NCBI GenBank assembly: GCA_001769275.1
Contig: MEOQ01000032.1
Coordinates: forward strand, 1 to 64,000
Origin: Bacteroidetes bacterium GWF2_43_63
GTDB taxonomy: Bacteria > Bacteroidota > Bacteroidia > Bacteroidales > DTU049
Direction of reading: 5' to 3'
DNA: 64,000 nt
Part shown: positions 36,253 to 45,635 of the stretch, piece by piece
How the letters are laid out: the number at the start of each line of letters is the position of its first letter
How positions within the stretch are numbered: the stretch's first letter is position 1
The notes under the pieces: generated by a model
The model's input: the letters and a program-made list of their open reading frames with translations, nothing else
What the model was told of the DNA's origin: nothing
Database searches by the model: none
Position numbers and translations under genes: made by a program

Positions 36253-38079
36253 TTATTTTTTTCCGAACATCTGTAAATCGTATAAATGCTTGTATTGTCC
36301 GCCGAGTGCGAGCAGTTCTTCGTGTTTGCCCTGTTCAACAATGCGCCCCTGATCGAGCACTACAATATTGTCGGCTTTAACGATGGTCGAAAGTCGGTGG
36401 GCAATCACTACAGAAGTGCGGTCACTCAGCAGGCGATCGAGTGCATCCTGCACCATTCGTTCGTTTTCGGAGTCGAGCGAAGAAGTGGCTTCGTCGAGAA
36501 TAAGAATGGGTGGGTTTTTCAGCACAGCCCGTGCAATGCTGATCCGTTGTCGCTGACCACCGCTGAGTTTGCTTCCGCGTTCACCCATTGAAGTATCGTA
36601 CCCTTCGGGGGTCTCCATAATAAAATCATGCGCATTGGCAATGCGGGCTGCATTTTCGACTTCTTCGCGGGAGGCGTTTGGTTTTCCGAAAGAAATATTA
36701 TTGAAAAAAGTATCGTTGAAGAGAATGGGTTCCTGATTCACAATGCCGAACAGACTCCGCAATTCAAGCACATTGTAATTTTTTATCGGTACGTTATCAA
36801 TCAGAATTTCACCTTCTGTTACATCAAAAAATCGCGGCAGAAGATCGACCATGGTTGTTTTACCAGCGCCTGATGCGCCCACGAGTGCAATGGTTTTTCC
36901 TTTGGGAATGGTCAGGTTTATGTTGTGCAGAACATTATCATTTCCGTATGTAAACGAAACATTGCTAAACTCGACAGAATGATTGAACCCTTTAAATTCA
37001 GCCGGATTTTCCGGATCAAGAATTACTTCATCGGCATCAAGAAGTTCATCAACCCGCTCGAGCGAAGCCATTCCTTTTTGCACGCTGGACCACGCATTGG
37101 AAAAGCTTTTGGCGGGTGGCAATAATTGCGAAAACAACATGATGTATGCAATAAAAGCTTCAGCAGAAAATGCGAGACCGTCTGTGAGTACCATGTTGGC
37201 TCCGAGAAATAGAATGATGGCCATTACCAGAATGGAGAAAAACTCAGTTAGCGGAGAAGCAAGATTGCGTTTCCGAAAAATACGTATCTGTAAACGTGTG
37301 TAGTTGTGATTGCTTTCAGCGGTATTTTTATATACGATTTCTTCAGCGGTGAAAGCCTTGATAATTCTCAGTCCATGCAGTGTTTCATCGATGAGCGATG
37401 TAAGAAATCCCAGTCGTTGTTGTCCCAGTTTTGCTTTTTTTCGAAGCGACCGGCTGATGACCCCCAGCACGAAACCGATGACCGGCAACATGAGCAGAAT
37501 AATGAGGGTTAGCCTGTAATTCATCAGAAAAAGACTGGAGAGATAAATAACAATAAATATCGGATCTTTAAACAACACCTGAATAGATGACATGACGCTG
37601 TTATCGACCTCCTGCACATCGTTTGTCACGCGGCTCATGATATCGCCTTTTCGTTCGTTCGAAAAAAACGACATTGGCAGGTGCAAAATTTTCCGGTACA
37701 TTTTATTGCGAAGGTCTTCAACGATTCCGTTGCGAACAGGCGCCATAAAATAAGTTGACAGGTAGGTGAATAGATTTCTGAAAAAGAACAGAATGACAAT
37801 AACAATGCATACAAAGATCAATGTTTGATTGATGCCGTATTTATCCAGCAGATTTGAAATAAAATAATTCAAATTATGTTGAAGTGATTCAAGATTCATT
37901 TCGAATGGCACTGACTCAGCAACGCGCTGTTGCATACCGAAGAGAACTCGCAGAAATGGAATGACCATCGCAATGGAAAAGAGCGAAAAAACGGCTGTAA
38001 GAATATTAAACAGCAGATAGTAAAGAGTATTTCTCCAATGTCCGTTGATCAGACGGAGCATGCGGCGCAAACTTTTCAT
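36253..38079 (-). CDS. MsbA-like ABC transporter, fused membrane and ATPase domains
   Basis: A 608-residue half-transporter: six membrane helices (residues about 20-320), then the nucleotide-binding domain with Walker A GASGAGKTT, signature LSGGQRQRIS, Walker B ILILDEATSSLD and the H-loop AHRLST. This is the lipid-flippase/multidrug exporter type (MsbA family); in a cell that also makes lipid A, lipid A export is plausible but not shown. Works as a homodimer. Promoter TACCTTTG lies at 38102-38109 (minus). No partner half-transporter is adjacent. Confidence 0.92.
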   Translation of the reverse strand: MKSLRRMLRLINGHWRNTLYYLLFNILTAVFSLFSIAMVIPFLRVLFGMQQRVAESVPFEMNLESLQHNLNYFISNLLDKYGINQTLIFVCIVIVILFFFRNLFTYLSTYFMAPVRNGIVEDLRNKMYRKILHLPMSFFSNERKGDIMSRVTNDVQEVDNSVMSSIQVLFKDPIFIVIYLSSLFLMNYRLTLIILLMLPVIGFVLGVISRSLRKKAKLGQQRLGFLTSLIDETLHGLRIIKAFTAEEIVYKNTAESNHNYTRLQIRIFRKRNLASPLTEFFSILVMAIILFLGANMVLTDGLAFSAEAFIAYIMLFSQLLPPAKSFSNAWSSVQKGMASLERVDELLDADEVILDPENPAEFKGFNHSVEFSNVSFTYGNDNVLHNINLTIPKGKTIALVGASGAGKTTMVDLLPRFFDVTEGEILIDNVPIKNYNVLELRSLFGIVNQEPILFNDTFFNNISFGKPNASREEVENAARIANAHDFIMETPEGYDTSMGERGSKLSGGQRQRISIARAVLKNPPILILDEATSSLDSENERMVQDALDRLLSDRTSVVIAHRLSTIVKADNIVVLDQGRIVEQGKHEELLALGGQYKHLYDLQMFGKK

Positions 38080-38101
38080 GCAAATGAGATTGAATTCTAT
38101 G

Positions 38102-38109
38102 CAAAGGTA
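38102..38109 (-). promoter_or_regulatory. -7 element of the ABC transporter gene
   Basis: TACCTTTG on the minus strand, 22 bases before the start at 38079. Confidence 0.45.
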
Positions 38110-38166
38110 AAAAAATATGCAGTTTTTATTGAAAATGCAGCTGTAAGATTGTTTTCAGCGCAATTA

Positions 38167-39387
38167 TCACATCTGAAAACTGGCCAGCAGCAGATCCAGT
38201 TCCTTGCTTGGCAGACCGAAATTTTGCCCGATCATATGGTTGGTCAGAATTCCGTTGAACATGTAAATTCCCTGTCGCAGAGAAGGATTGGCTTTCAGAA
38301 AAGCTTCGATTCCGCCTTCTTCACCCATTTCCATAATGACCGGTGTGAAGAAATTGCTGAGTCCGTACGATGCGGTCTGTGGAACCCTGGAAGGAATATT
38401 GGGAACGCAATAATGAATAACATCGTGTTTGATAAACACAGGGTCCTTATGCGTTGTCACAGCAGATGTTTCGATGCACCCGCCCTGATCGATGCTGACA
38501 TCGACAATCACAGAGCCTGGCTTCATGTCGGCAACCATTTCTTCGGTAACCACCACCATGGGTTTATTGCGAATGGAATGCAGCGCGCCTATAACAATAT
38601 CGGCATTTTTTAAAGATTTTGAAAGGACTTTCGGATGAATGATGGAAGTAAAAATTTGTTTACCAATATCTTGCTGTAAAGATCTGAGTTTATAGATGTG
38701 ATTATCGAATACTTTTACTTCGGCACCGAATCCCAATGCAGCTCGTGCAGCATAGGTGCCAACTGTACCTGCACCAAGAATGACCACTTCAACAGGCGCA
38801 ATGCCTGGGATGCCTCCAAGAAGTTTCCCTTTTCCAATGTCGTTTTTACTGAGGTATTCTGCTGCGACCTGAATGGCTGCATAGCCCGAAATTTCGCTCA
38901 TGGCTTTCAGCACCGGGAATATATTACCCTGATCTTTGATGAATTCAAATGCAACTGCCGTTGTTTTGTGCTGCATTAATTTTTTGAAATATTCTGCTGT
39001 TTGCATGGTGGAGTGCAGCGCAGAAACAACCGTTTGACGGCTCTGCAACATATCAATTTCGCTCGGCAGCATAGGAGCAACTTTCAGAATCAGATTGCAC
39101 TGATATATTTCTGCAGCTGAATCGGTGAGTGTGGCGCCGGCTTCAGCATATTCTTCGTCGCTGAAATGCGCGTTGCGGCCAGCCCCACGTTGAACATATA
39201 CTTCGTGCCCATGCGACACAATCAGTCCGACACTGTCGGGCGCCAGTGAAACGCGGTTTTCCTGAAATGCAATTTCAAGTGGAACTCCGATTTTCAGGCT
39301 GCTTTTTTTTCTTTTAATCTCCAGTCGTTCTTCGGCAGGCATCATTTGTCCTGCAGGACCCATGTTGTAAATATTGTTTTCAGTCAT
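38167..39387 (-). CDS. ald: Alanine dehydrogenase
   Basis: Ald interconverts L-alanine with pyruvate plus ammonia using NAD. The 406-residue protein is slightly longer than the 370-residue norm because of an N-terminal tail (residues 1-30). Marks include IGVPLEIAFQENRVSLAP, the Rossmann loop VVILGAGTVGTYAARAALGFGAEV, and VDVSIDQGGCIETS. The start overlaps the tsaE stop by 8 bases, so it is translated with tsaE and porX. In a peptide-using Bacteroidota it would feed amino-acid carbon and nitrogen into central metabolism. Confidence 0.93.
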   Translation of the reverse strand: MTENNIYNMGPAGQMMPAEERLEIKRKKSSLKIGVPLEIAFQENRVSLAPDSVGLIVSHGHEVYVQRGAGRNAHFSDEEYAEAGATLTDSAAEIYQCNLILKVAPMLPSEIDMLQSRQTVVSALHSTMQTAEYFKKLMQHKTTAVAFEFIKDQGNIFPVLKAMSEISGYAAIQVAAEYLSKNDIGKGKLLGGIPGIAPVEVVILGAGTVGTYAARAALGFGAEVKVFDNHIYKLRSLQQDIGKQIFTSIIHPKVLSKSLKNADIVIGALHSIRNKPMVVVTEEMVADMKPGSVIVDVSIDQGGCIETSAVTTHKDPVFIKHDVIHYCVPNIPSRVPQTASYGLSNFFTPVIMEMGEEGGIEAFLKANPSLRQGIYMFNGILTNHMIGQNFGLPSKELDLLLASFQM

Positions 39388-39814
39388 GGTCAGGAATATT
39401 TATTTCGATGTGGCGAAAAGATTCGTCATCGGATGATGAAAGCGTTATTGTAATCAGATTTTTAGGTAGCAAAGCTTCGATTTTTTCAGGCCATTCAATC
39501 AGGCAGACCGCATTGCTGTACAGCATTTCCTCAATTCCTGCATTTAGTGCCTCTTCCGGTTTTTCAATGCGGTAACAGTCGAAATGGTAAACTGGCTTAG
39601 CTGCTTCATACACGTTTATCAGCGCAAAAGTAGGGCTTGTCACATCCAGCTCTTGCTGAAGCATTATGCGTATCATTTTTCCAATGAGCGTTGTTTTTCC
39701 GGAGCCCATTGGTCCGTAGAAGGCAAATACAGCGCGTTTTTCCGCAAGTGTTGCCAGAAAATCCGCAACCATCGTCATGTCATTCAGTGAAACACGGCTG
39801 AATACTTTTTTCAT
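39380..39814 (-). CDS. tsaE: tRNA N6-threonylcarbamoyladenosine synthesis ATPase TsaE
   Basis: TsaE is the P-loop ATPase that recycles the TsaB-TsaD complex in making t6A37 of tRNAs. The 144-residue protein has the expected Walker A GPMGSGKTTL (about residues 35-44), the VYHFDCYRI signature (HxDxYR) and LIEWPEKIEALLP near the end. It sits between porX (3-base gap) and ald (8-base overlap). Confidence 0.95.
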   Translation of the reverse strand: MKKVFSRVSLNDMTMVADFLATLAEKRAVFAFYGPMGSGKTTLIGKMIRIMLQQELDVTSPTFALINVYEAAKPVYHFDCYRIEKPEEALNAGIEEMLYSNAVCLIEWPEKIEALLPKNLITITLSSSDDESFRHIEINIPDHD

Positions 39815-39817
39815 TTT

Positions 39818-41374
39818 TTATTTTGGTGAAAGCGTAATGAGCGGAATCAGGTTTTCTTCAAGTGAAATGCCTCCATGCTGAAAAGTGTCTGCAAAGAAAT
39901 TCACGTAGTAGTTGTAGTTGTTTGGATAAACAAAATAGTCGGCCGAAATGCAAAACATGTAGGAGGTGCTCACATTCGGGCGTGGCAGATAAATATCGGC
40001 CGGATTTTTTACTTCAAAAACATTTTTTCCATCGGAATTAATATTTTTTCCATACTTAAAACGAATGTTAGCGTTGGTTTCGCGGTCACCGTAGATTTTA
40101 ACCGGATTTTTTACGCGAATGCTTCCATGATCTGTTGTAAGAATTATTTTGAAGTTGTTTTTTGCGGCAAGTTCAAAAACTTCAGCAAGAGGGCTGTGAT
40201 CAAACCAGCTGCTGGTGATCGATCGGTAGGCTGCTTCATCGTTTGCCAGCTCCTTGATGATTTCCATGTTTGTTTTGGAATGCGAGAGCATATCGACAAA
40301 ATTGTAAACCAGCACGTTCAGCTGATTTGAAGCGATGTTACTGAATGTCTCAACATATTTTCTACCAGCTCTGAGATTCAGAATTTTTGCGAAATTGTGC
40401 TTAATATTCAGTCCTAAACGTTTGAGCAATTCATCCAGCAATTCTGATTCAAATTGATTTTTTGAGTTTTCATCGTCATCTTCTTCAACCCAGAGTTTTG
40501 GAAATTTCTTCTGAATTTCGGTGGGCATCAGTCCGGAAAACAAAGAGTTTCTTGCATATTGAGTAGATGTGGGCAAAATGCTGCAATACATTGAATCGCT
40601 CACTACTCTGAAATTCTCTTCTATGGCCGGCTGAATGGCTTTCCACTGATCGTAGCGCAAATTGTCAATAACCACCATGAGCACTTTTTCACCTTTCCCA
40701 AGCAGCGGAAAGACGGACTTTTGCATTACGTTGTGCGACAGCAATGGTGGATTGTTTTTGTCGCTGAGCCAATCACGGTAGTTTCGTATAAATGCTTTTG
40801 AAAAGACTTTATTGGCCTCTTCTTTTTGAGTTCTGAGAATCTGCAACATGCTTTCATCACCCGACTCCTGCAATTCCAGCTCCCAATAAATGAGTTTCCG
40901 ATATAACGATGACCATTCTTCAAATGTCAGATTGGGCGAAATTTCCATCCCAAGTTTTGTAAACTCGCGCTGATATGAACCGGTGGTTTTTTCATTAATA
41001 AGCCGGCGGTCCTCCAGATTTTTCTTAAGCGTAAGTAGTATCTGATTTGGATTTACGGGTTTGATGAGATAATCGGCAATCTTGCTCCCGATGGCCTCCT
41101 CCATGATGGCTTCTTCTTCGCTTTTTGTAATCATTACCACCGGAATATTGGGCTTCAGATTTTTTATGTGCGTCAGGGTCTCAAGTCCGCTTAAGCCAGG
41201 CATGTTTTCATCAAGAAAAATAATATCGAAATCTTCGGATTTGATCATGTCAATCGCATCATTTCCGTTAGAAACTGGAGACAGCTCATATCCTTTCTGC
41301 TCCAGAAAAAGAATATGCGGTTTCAGTATTTCAATTTCATCATCAACCCAGAGGATTTTGCTTTTTGTATTCAT
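39818..41374 (-). CDS. porX: T9SS response regulator PorX (receiver plus PglZ phosphatase domain)
   Basis: PorX controls type IX secretion, in P. gingivalis with the sensor kinase PorY. The 518-residue protein has an N-terminal receiver (VDDE at residues 10-13, phospho-acceptor Asp 55 in FLDENMPG) and a C-terminal PglZ domain of the alkaline-phosphatase superfamily with MVVIDNLRYDQW, the Thr-containing PTSTQYARN nucleophile region, LTTDHGS and a late FQHGG His. This receiver-PglZ pairing is specific to PorX. It leads the porX-tsaE-ald operon from a TATCTTTG box at 41452-41459 (minus). PorY is not in the window. Confidence 0.93.
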   Translation of the reverse strand: MNTKSKILWVDDEIEILKPHILFLEQKGYELSPVSNGNDAIDMIKSEDFDIIFLDENMPGLSGLETLTHIKNLKPNIPVVMITKSEEEAIMEEAIGSKIADYLIKPVNPNQILLTLKKNLEDRRLINEKTTGSYQREFTKLGMEISPNLTFEEWSSLYRKLIYWELELQESGDESMLQILRTQKEEANKVFSKAFIRNYRDWLSDKNNPPLLSHNVMQKSVFPLLGKGEKVLMVVIDNLRYDQWKAIQPAIEENFRVVSDSMYCSILPTSTQYARNSLFSGLMPTEIQKKFPKLWVEEDDDENSKNQFESELLDELLKRLGLNIKHNFAKILNLRAGRKYVETFSNIASNQLNVLVYNFVDMLSHSKTNMEIIKELANDEAAYRSITSSWFDHSPLAEVFELAAKNNFKIILTTDHGSIRVKNPVKIYGDRETNANIRFKYGKNINSDGKNVFEVKNPADIYLPRPNVSTSYMFCISADYFVYPNNYNYYVNFFADTFQHGGISLEENLIPLITLSPK

Positions 41375-41451
41375 GTTACTTTACTTTTCTGGTTATTCAT
41401 TACATTTGTCTGTTTTTGACAAGGTGGTTTGTCAACGAGCAAAATCATTTT

Positions 41452-41459
41452 CAAAGATA
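41452..41459 (-). promoter_or_regulatory. -7 element of the porX-tsaE-ald operon
   Basis: TATCTTTG on the minus strand, 78 bases before the porX start; it overlaps the upstream region of the divergent HD gene. Confidence 0.45.
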
Positions 41460-41494
41460 CAAAAAATATTGAAAAATTATTGAATCGTCAAGCA

Positions 41495-42721
41495 ATGGCT
41501 GTAAACAAACGCAAGATACTCAACGACCCGGTGCATGGTTTTATTACGATTCCCGATGAATTAATTTTCGGGCTCATGAATCATCCTTGTTTTCAGCGGC
41601 TCACGCGCATCCGTCAACTCGGGCTCACTTATCTGGTATATCCCGGAGCCCTGCATACTCGTTTTAATCATGCCATTGGCGCCATGCACCTCATGGATGA
41701 AGCCATTGAAATACTGAAGCAAAAAGGTTTTGAAATCACTCCCGATGAAAAGCAGGCGGCGCTGGTGGCCATTTTGCTGCACGATGTGGGTCATGGCCCG
41801 TTTTCGCATGCGTTGGAGCACTCACTCATTCATAATGTTTCGCATGAAGATATTTCACTGAAACTGATGGAAAAGCTTGATGCGGATATGAACGGGCAGC
41901 TCAGAATGGCCATCCGGATTTTTAAGGGAACGTATAAAAAGAAATTTTTGCATCAGCTTGTGTCTAGTCAGCTTGATGTTGACCGGCTCGATTATCTGTC
42001 GCGAGACAGTTTTTTTACGGGTGTTTCAGAAGGTGTTGTTGGCACTGAACGAATTCTGAAAATGATGACTATCGCTGGTGATGATCTGGCAGTTGAAGAA
42101 AAGGGCATTTATTCTGTTGAGCGATTTATTATTTCACGCAGGTTAATGTATTGGCAAGTCTATTTTCATAAAACAGTTGTTGCTGCTGAACAAATGCTGA
42201 TCGGTGTTTTAAAGCGGGCACATGAACTGGCTCTCAATGGCGTAAAAGTTTTTGCTCCGCCGGCTCTTGCTTTTTTTCTGGAAAACAACAACAATCGCAC
42301 AAACCTGAACGCATCAACGCTGGATAATTTTATCGACATCGACGACAGCGATGTGTTATCGTCGCTTAAAGTTTGGCAACATCACAACGACCCGGTGCTG
42401 AGCCGCTTGTCGGCAAATCTGCTGAGTCGCAGACTCCTTCGCGTTGTAATAGATTCTAAGCCGATCAGTAAGAAAAACGAGGATGAATTACTGAAAAAAA
42501 TCTCAGGCACTTACAATATTTCAAAGGATGAAGCCCGCTATTTTCTAAGCTATGGCGAAATCGAAAACAATGCTTATGCGCCGGGCATTGATAAAATATG
42601 GATCGCATACAAAGACGGAACGCGCAAAGATGTGGCCGAAGCCTCTGATCAGCTGAGCCAGGGTGCAATTTCGAAAACCGTGGTGAAATATTTCCTGTGC
42701 TATCCGAAAGAAATCATGTAG
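41495..42721 (+). CDS. HD-domain phosphohydrolase (dGTPase/SAMHD1-like)
   Basis: A 408-residue protein with the HD metal site: HTRFNHAIGAMHLM, then LLHDVGHGPFSHALEH, and a later LDVDRLDYLSRDSF segment. This arrangement matches HD proteins related to dGTP triphosphohydrolases, usually annotated without substrate; the natural nucleotide is not known. Start at the ATG at 41495 (MAVNKRKI), since the upstream frame is AT-rich text crossing the porX promoter. In other Bacteroidota this gene often lies just before lpxD; here a nitroreductase gene separates them. Confidence 0.88.
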   Translation: MAVNKRKILNDPVHGFITIPDELIFGLMNHPCFQRLTRIRQLGLTYLVYPGALHTRFNHAIGAMHLMDEAIEILKQKGFEITPDEKQAALVAILLHDVGHGPFSHALEHSLIHNVSHEDISLKLMEKLDADMNGQLRMAIRIFKGTYKKKFLHQLVSSQLDVDRLDYLSRDSFFTGVSEGVVGTERILKMMTIAGDDLAVEEKGIYSVERFIISRRLMYWQVYFHKTVVAAEQMLIGVLKRAHELALNGVKVFAPPALAFFLENNNNRTNLNASTLDNFIDIDDSDVLSSLKVWQHHNDPVLSRLSANLLSRRLLRVVIDSKPISKKNEDELLKKISGTYNISKDEARYFLSYGEIENNAYAPGIDKIWIAYKDGTRKDVAEASDQLSQGAISKTVVKYFLCYPKEIM

Positions 42722-42722
42722 A

Positions 42723-42800
42723 GTAGTCAGTGGCCAATAGTCAGTAGCCAGTAGTCTGTAAATTTTCACTTACAACTGACCACCAACAACTGACCACTTT
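42723..42800. repeat. Degenerate AGTCAGTAGCCAGTAG-type repeat tract
   Basis: Several imperfect copies of a CAGT(G/A)GCC-like unit and, in inverted form, CAACTGACCAC units. Related text occurs at 1390-1425 and at 63274-63304. Confidence 0.45.
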
Positions 42801-42846
42801 GAATGATATTAGTCATAAACGATGACATGATGTGCTTTACGTAATG

Positions 42847-42854
42847 TATCTTTG
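42847..42854 (+). promoter_or_regulatory. -7 element of the nitroreductase gene
   Basis: TATCTTTG, 21 bases before the start at 42876. Confidence 0.45.
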
Positions 42855-42875
42855 TACCACTAAAATTCAAATACA

Positions 42876-43493
42876 ATGGACGCAATAAAAATGATACAGG
42901 AACGTCGCTCAGTCAATAATTTTGACCCGACACGAAAATTAGACAACGAAACGCTGAAAAAAATTGTAGATCTGGCTGTTCATGCACCTTCTGCCTATAA
43001 TCTTCAACCATGGAGAATAATTGTTGTTCAAAGCGATGAAGCCAAGGAAAAATTCTGGAACCTCGCATATAAACAACCAAAAATAAAAGATGCTGCAGTA
43101 AATCTGCTCATTGTAGGCAACAAAAACGGATGGGACAAAGAAAATCCTGTCTGGGATGAAATGCTTAAGACCGTAGGTGGAAATGTAGAAGCGGTTGAAG
43201 GCGCCCAAAAAGGAACGGCATATTCGTATGGTTCTACCGAGGAACGCCGCATTGCCTTTGCTCAGGCCAACGCAGGACTGCTTTCGATGAGCATAATGTA
43301 TGCTGCCAGCACCCTGGGCATCGATTCTCATCCTATGAACGGATATGATTACGATGGTGTTCACAAGGAATTCGGTCTGGCCGAACACGAAATGCCTGTC
43401 ATGAATATTTGCCTAGGTTTCTTCGATCAAAGCAAAACGCTTAATCCGCGCCGTCCCCGAAGAGGATTTGAAGAGATCACTAAAGTTTTCTAA
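42876..43493 (+). CDS. Nitroreductase-family flavoprotein
   Basis: A 205-residue FMN enzyme with the family opening QERRSVNNFDPTRKL (FMN phosphate contacts), PSAYNLQPWRIIVVQ, and the C-terminal GFFDQSKTLNPRRPRRGFEE. Members reduce nitro compounds, quinones or flavins with NAD(P)H as homodimers; the native substrate is not deducible. It has its own promoter and no linked genes. A 13-bp imperfect inverted repeat follows its stop. Confidence 0.9.
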   Translation: MDAIKMIQERRSVNNFDPTRKLDNETLKKIVDLAVHAPSAYNLQPWRIIVVQSDEAKEKFWNLAYKQPKIKDAAVNLLIVGNKNGWDKENPVWDEMLKTVGGNVEAVEGAQKGTAYSYGSTEERRIAFAQANAGLLSMSIMYAASTLGIDSHPMNGYDYDGVHKEFGLAEHEMPVMNICLGFFDQSKTLNPRRPRRGFEEITKVF

Positions 43494-43527
43494 GACACTT
43501 ATGCCGAAAATTTATTAAGTTGCATTG

Positions 43528-43563
43528 CAGTAATTGATTGAAAATCTAAGCAATTAATTGCTG
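43528..43563. repeat. Imperfect inverted repeat between nitroreductase gene and lpxD
   Basis: CAGTAATTGATTG (43528-43540) pairs with CAATTAATTGCTG (43551-43563) with two mismatches. It could be a weak terminator or an operator site. Confidence 0.35.
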
Positions 43564-43656
43564 TTGCTTTGTCACATACAGAATACAACCAGTTTCTACC
43601 CGCCATTTCCTCAACTAAATTAATTATATTAATTTAGCACTCTATTTCTGACACAT

Positions 43657-44673
43657 ATGATGGAATTCACCGCAGCACAGGTCGCATCTTTCATCGGGGG
43701 GAATGTTGATGGAGACGCCGCCGCGAAACTCAGCAATTTTGCGAAAATTGAACAAGGCAAAGCCGGAGATCTTTGCTTTCTGTCCAACATGGTTTATGAG
43801 CATTATATCTACACAACCGAAGCATCCGCTGTAATTGTGGCAGAGGATTTTGTTCCGTCTGCAAAAGTGAGTGCTGCTCTTATCCGGGTTAAAAATCCGT
43901 ACGAAGCATTTGCAAAACTAATGACACTGGCCGAAGCGCAGAAACCGAAAAACAAAGGCGTGGCGGAACTGGCTTTTGTAGCCGCCGGCGTGCATGTTCC
44001 CGAATCGTGTTTTGTGGGTGAGTTTTCTGTAATACAAGCTGGTTCTGCGATTGGAGAAAACACACAGATTCATCCTCAGGTTTTTATCGGCGAAAATGTT
44101 AAGATCGGAAGCGATGTTATTTTGTATCCCGGGGTAAAGATCATGCATGATTGTGTGATCGGAGATCGGGTTATTCTTAACCCGGGCGTAGTTGTAGGCA
44201 CTGACGGATTTGGATTTGCGCCCGATGCCAATGGCCATTTCAGCAAGATTCCACAATTGGGAAATGTAATTATTGAAGACGATGTTGAAGTAGGTGCCAA
44301 TACTACGATAGACAGAGCAACGATGGGCTCGACACGCGTTGGTAAAGGGACTAAGCTGGATAATCTGATTATGATTGCTCACAATTGTGAGATTGGGGAG
44401 CACAATGTTTTTGCTGCGCAGGCAGGCGTTGCCGGATCGACCAAAATTGGAGACCATAACCAGGTTGGAGGTCAGGTTGGTTTTGCCGGACATCTGAAGA
44501 TTGGCAGCTATTGCCGGTTTGCGGCACAATCGGGCATTATGGATAGTCTCGATGATCATTCATCGGTCATGGGAGCACCCGCTGTTTCTGCCACACGTTT
44601 CTTCAAGATTTATTCTATATTTAAGAAGCTGGACGAGATAGCTTTCAGGGTCAATGCCCTTGAGAAGAAATAA
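43657..44673 (+). CDS. lpxD: UDP-3-O-(3-hydroxyacyl)glucosamine N-acyltransferase
   Basis: LpxD adds the second 3-hydroxyacyl chain in lipid A synthesis. The 338-residue protein has the uridine-binding N-terminal domain ([17 protein letters not shown]...), a left-handed beta-helix of hexapeptide repeats from about residue 105, and the catalytic His region [19 protein letters not shown]. Two adjacent Met codons (43657 and 43660) are possible starts. It is followed by lpxC at 29 bases, so the lipid A genes run together. lpxA, which usually follows, is not present in the window. Confidence 0.95.
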   Translation: MMEFTAAQVASFIGGNVDGDAAAKLSNFAKIEQGKAGDLCFLSNMVYEHYIYTTEASAVIVAEDFVPSAKVSAALIRVKNPYEAFAKLMTLAEAQKPKNKGVAELAFVAAGVHVPESCFVGEFSVIQAGSAIGENTQIHPQVFIGENVKIGSDVILYPGVKIMHDCVIGDRVILNPGVVVGTDGFGFAPDANGHFSKIPQLGNVIIEDDVEVGANTTIDRATMGSTRVGKGTKLDNLIMIAHNCEIGEHNVFAAQAGVAGSTKIGDHNQVGGQVGFAGHLKIGSYCRFAAQSGIMDSLDDHSSVMGAPAVSATRFFKIYSIFKKLDEIAFRVNALEKK

Positions 44674-44702
44674 ATTTCTTACTTTTGCCTGATTATAATT
44701 CA

Positions 44703-45635
44703 ATGAGCAGACAAAAGACCATACGAGAGCCGATTGAAATCCAGGGGAAGGGGATTCACACAGGATGCATGACCACCATGCGTTTTTTACCGGCACCTCC
44801 CAATCACGGTTATTCATTTTGCAGGGTGGATTTACCCGGGAAACCCATTGTGCGTGCGCTTGCACAGAATGTGTTTGATACGAGCCGGGGCACGTCCATA
44901 CGCGAAGGTGAAGCTATCGTAAGAACAGTCGAGCATGTACTTGCTGCTGTCCTTGGTTGCGATCTTGACAATATTCTGATTGAGATCAACAGTGAAGAAA
45001 CACCGATACTTGACGGCAGTTCGGCGCCATTCACCAACATTCTCCAGAAAGCAGGAATTGTAGAACAGGACGCCATTCGCATCGTGTATAACCTTCAGAA
45101 AAAAGTGTATCTGAAAGACAATGACAAGGATGTTGAAATGTGGCTGGTTCCTGACGAAGGCTATCGTATATCGACAATGGTTGATTACAACAGCAAAGTA
45201 TTGTCGTCACAGAATGCACTGCTGAAAAGCATTTCCGATTTCAATGCTGAATTTTCCAAAGCCAGAACTTTTGTTTTTCTGTCCGAAGTTGAAATGTTGC
45301 TGCAGCGAAAACTGATTCAGGGCGGCGACATAAAAAATGCAGTTGTGTTTGTCGATCGCATGCTATCGCAGGAAGAGCTGGATCATCTTGCTACGGTGTT
45401 CAATCAACCAAAAGTGAATGTGCTTAAGGAAGGCGTGCTGAATAACATCGAACTTAATTACACAAATGAACCCGCACGTCATAAAACGCTTGATGTGTTC
45501 GGTGATTTATGTCTGGTCGGATGCCGTTTTTCGGGGCATGTGATTGCCAATAAACCTGGCCACAAGACCAATGTGGAGTTTGCAAAAATGATTCAGAATC
45601 AAATACAGAAGACCTATGGAATTGAAATTGCCTGA
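44703..45635 (+). CDS. lpxC: UDP-3-O-acyl-N-acetylglucosamine deacetylase, not fused to FabZ
   Basis: LpxC is the zinc deacetylase that commits the cell to lipid A. The 310-residue frame from ATG 44703 (MSRQKTIREPIEIQG) holds all its landmarks: TVEHVLAAVLG (zinc His), ILDGSSAPF, ARHKTLDVFGDL (zinc His and Asp) and the catalytic GHKTN near the end. In most Bacteroidota LpxC is one chain with FabZ. Here the frame closes at 45635, immediately after what would be the linker, and fabZ opens 20 bases earlier in another frame. An upstream TTG at 44685 is less likely. The residues needed for activity are complete. Confidence 0.95.
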   Translation: MSRQKTIREPIEIQGKGIHTGCMTTMRFLPAPPNHGYSFCRVDLPGKPIVRALAQNVFDTSRGTSIREGEAIVRTVEHVLAAVLGCDLDNILIEINSEETPILDGSSAPFTNILQKAGIVEQDAIRIVYNLQKKVYLKDNDKDVEMWLVPDEGYRISTMVDYNSKVLSSQNALLKSISDFNAEFSKARTFVFLSEVEMLLQRKLIQGGDIKNAVVFVDRMLSQEELDHLATVFNQPKVNVLKEGVLNNIELNYTNEPARHKTLDVFGDLCLVGCRFSGHVIANKPGHKTNVEFAKMIQNQIQKTYGIEIA

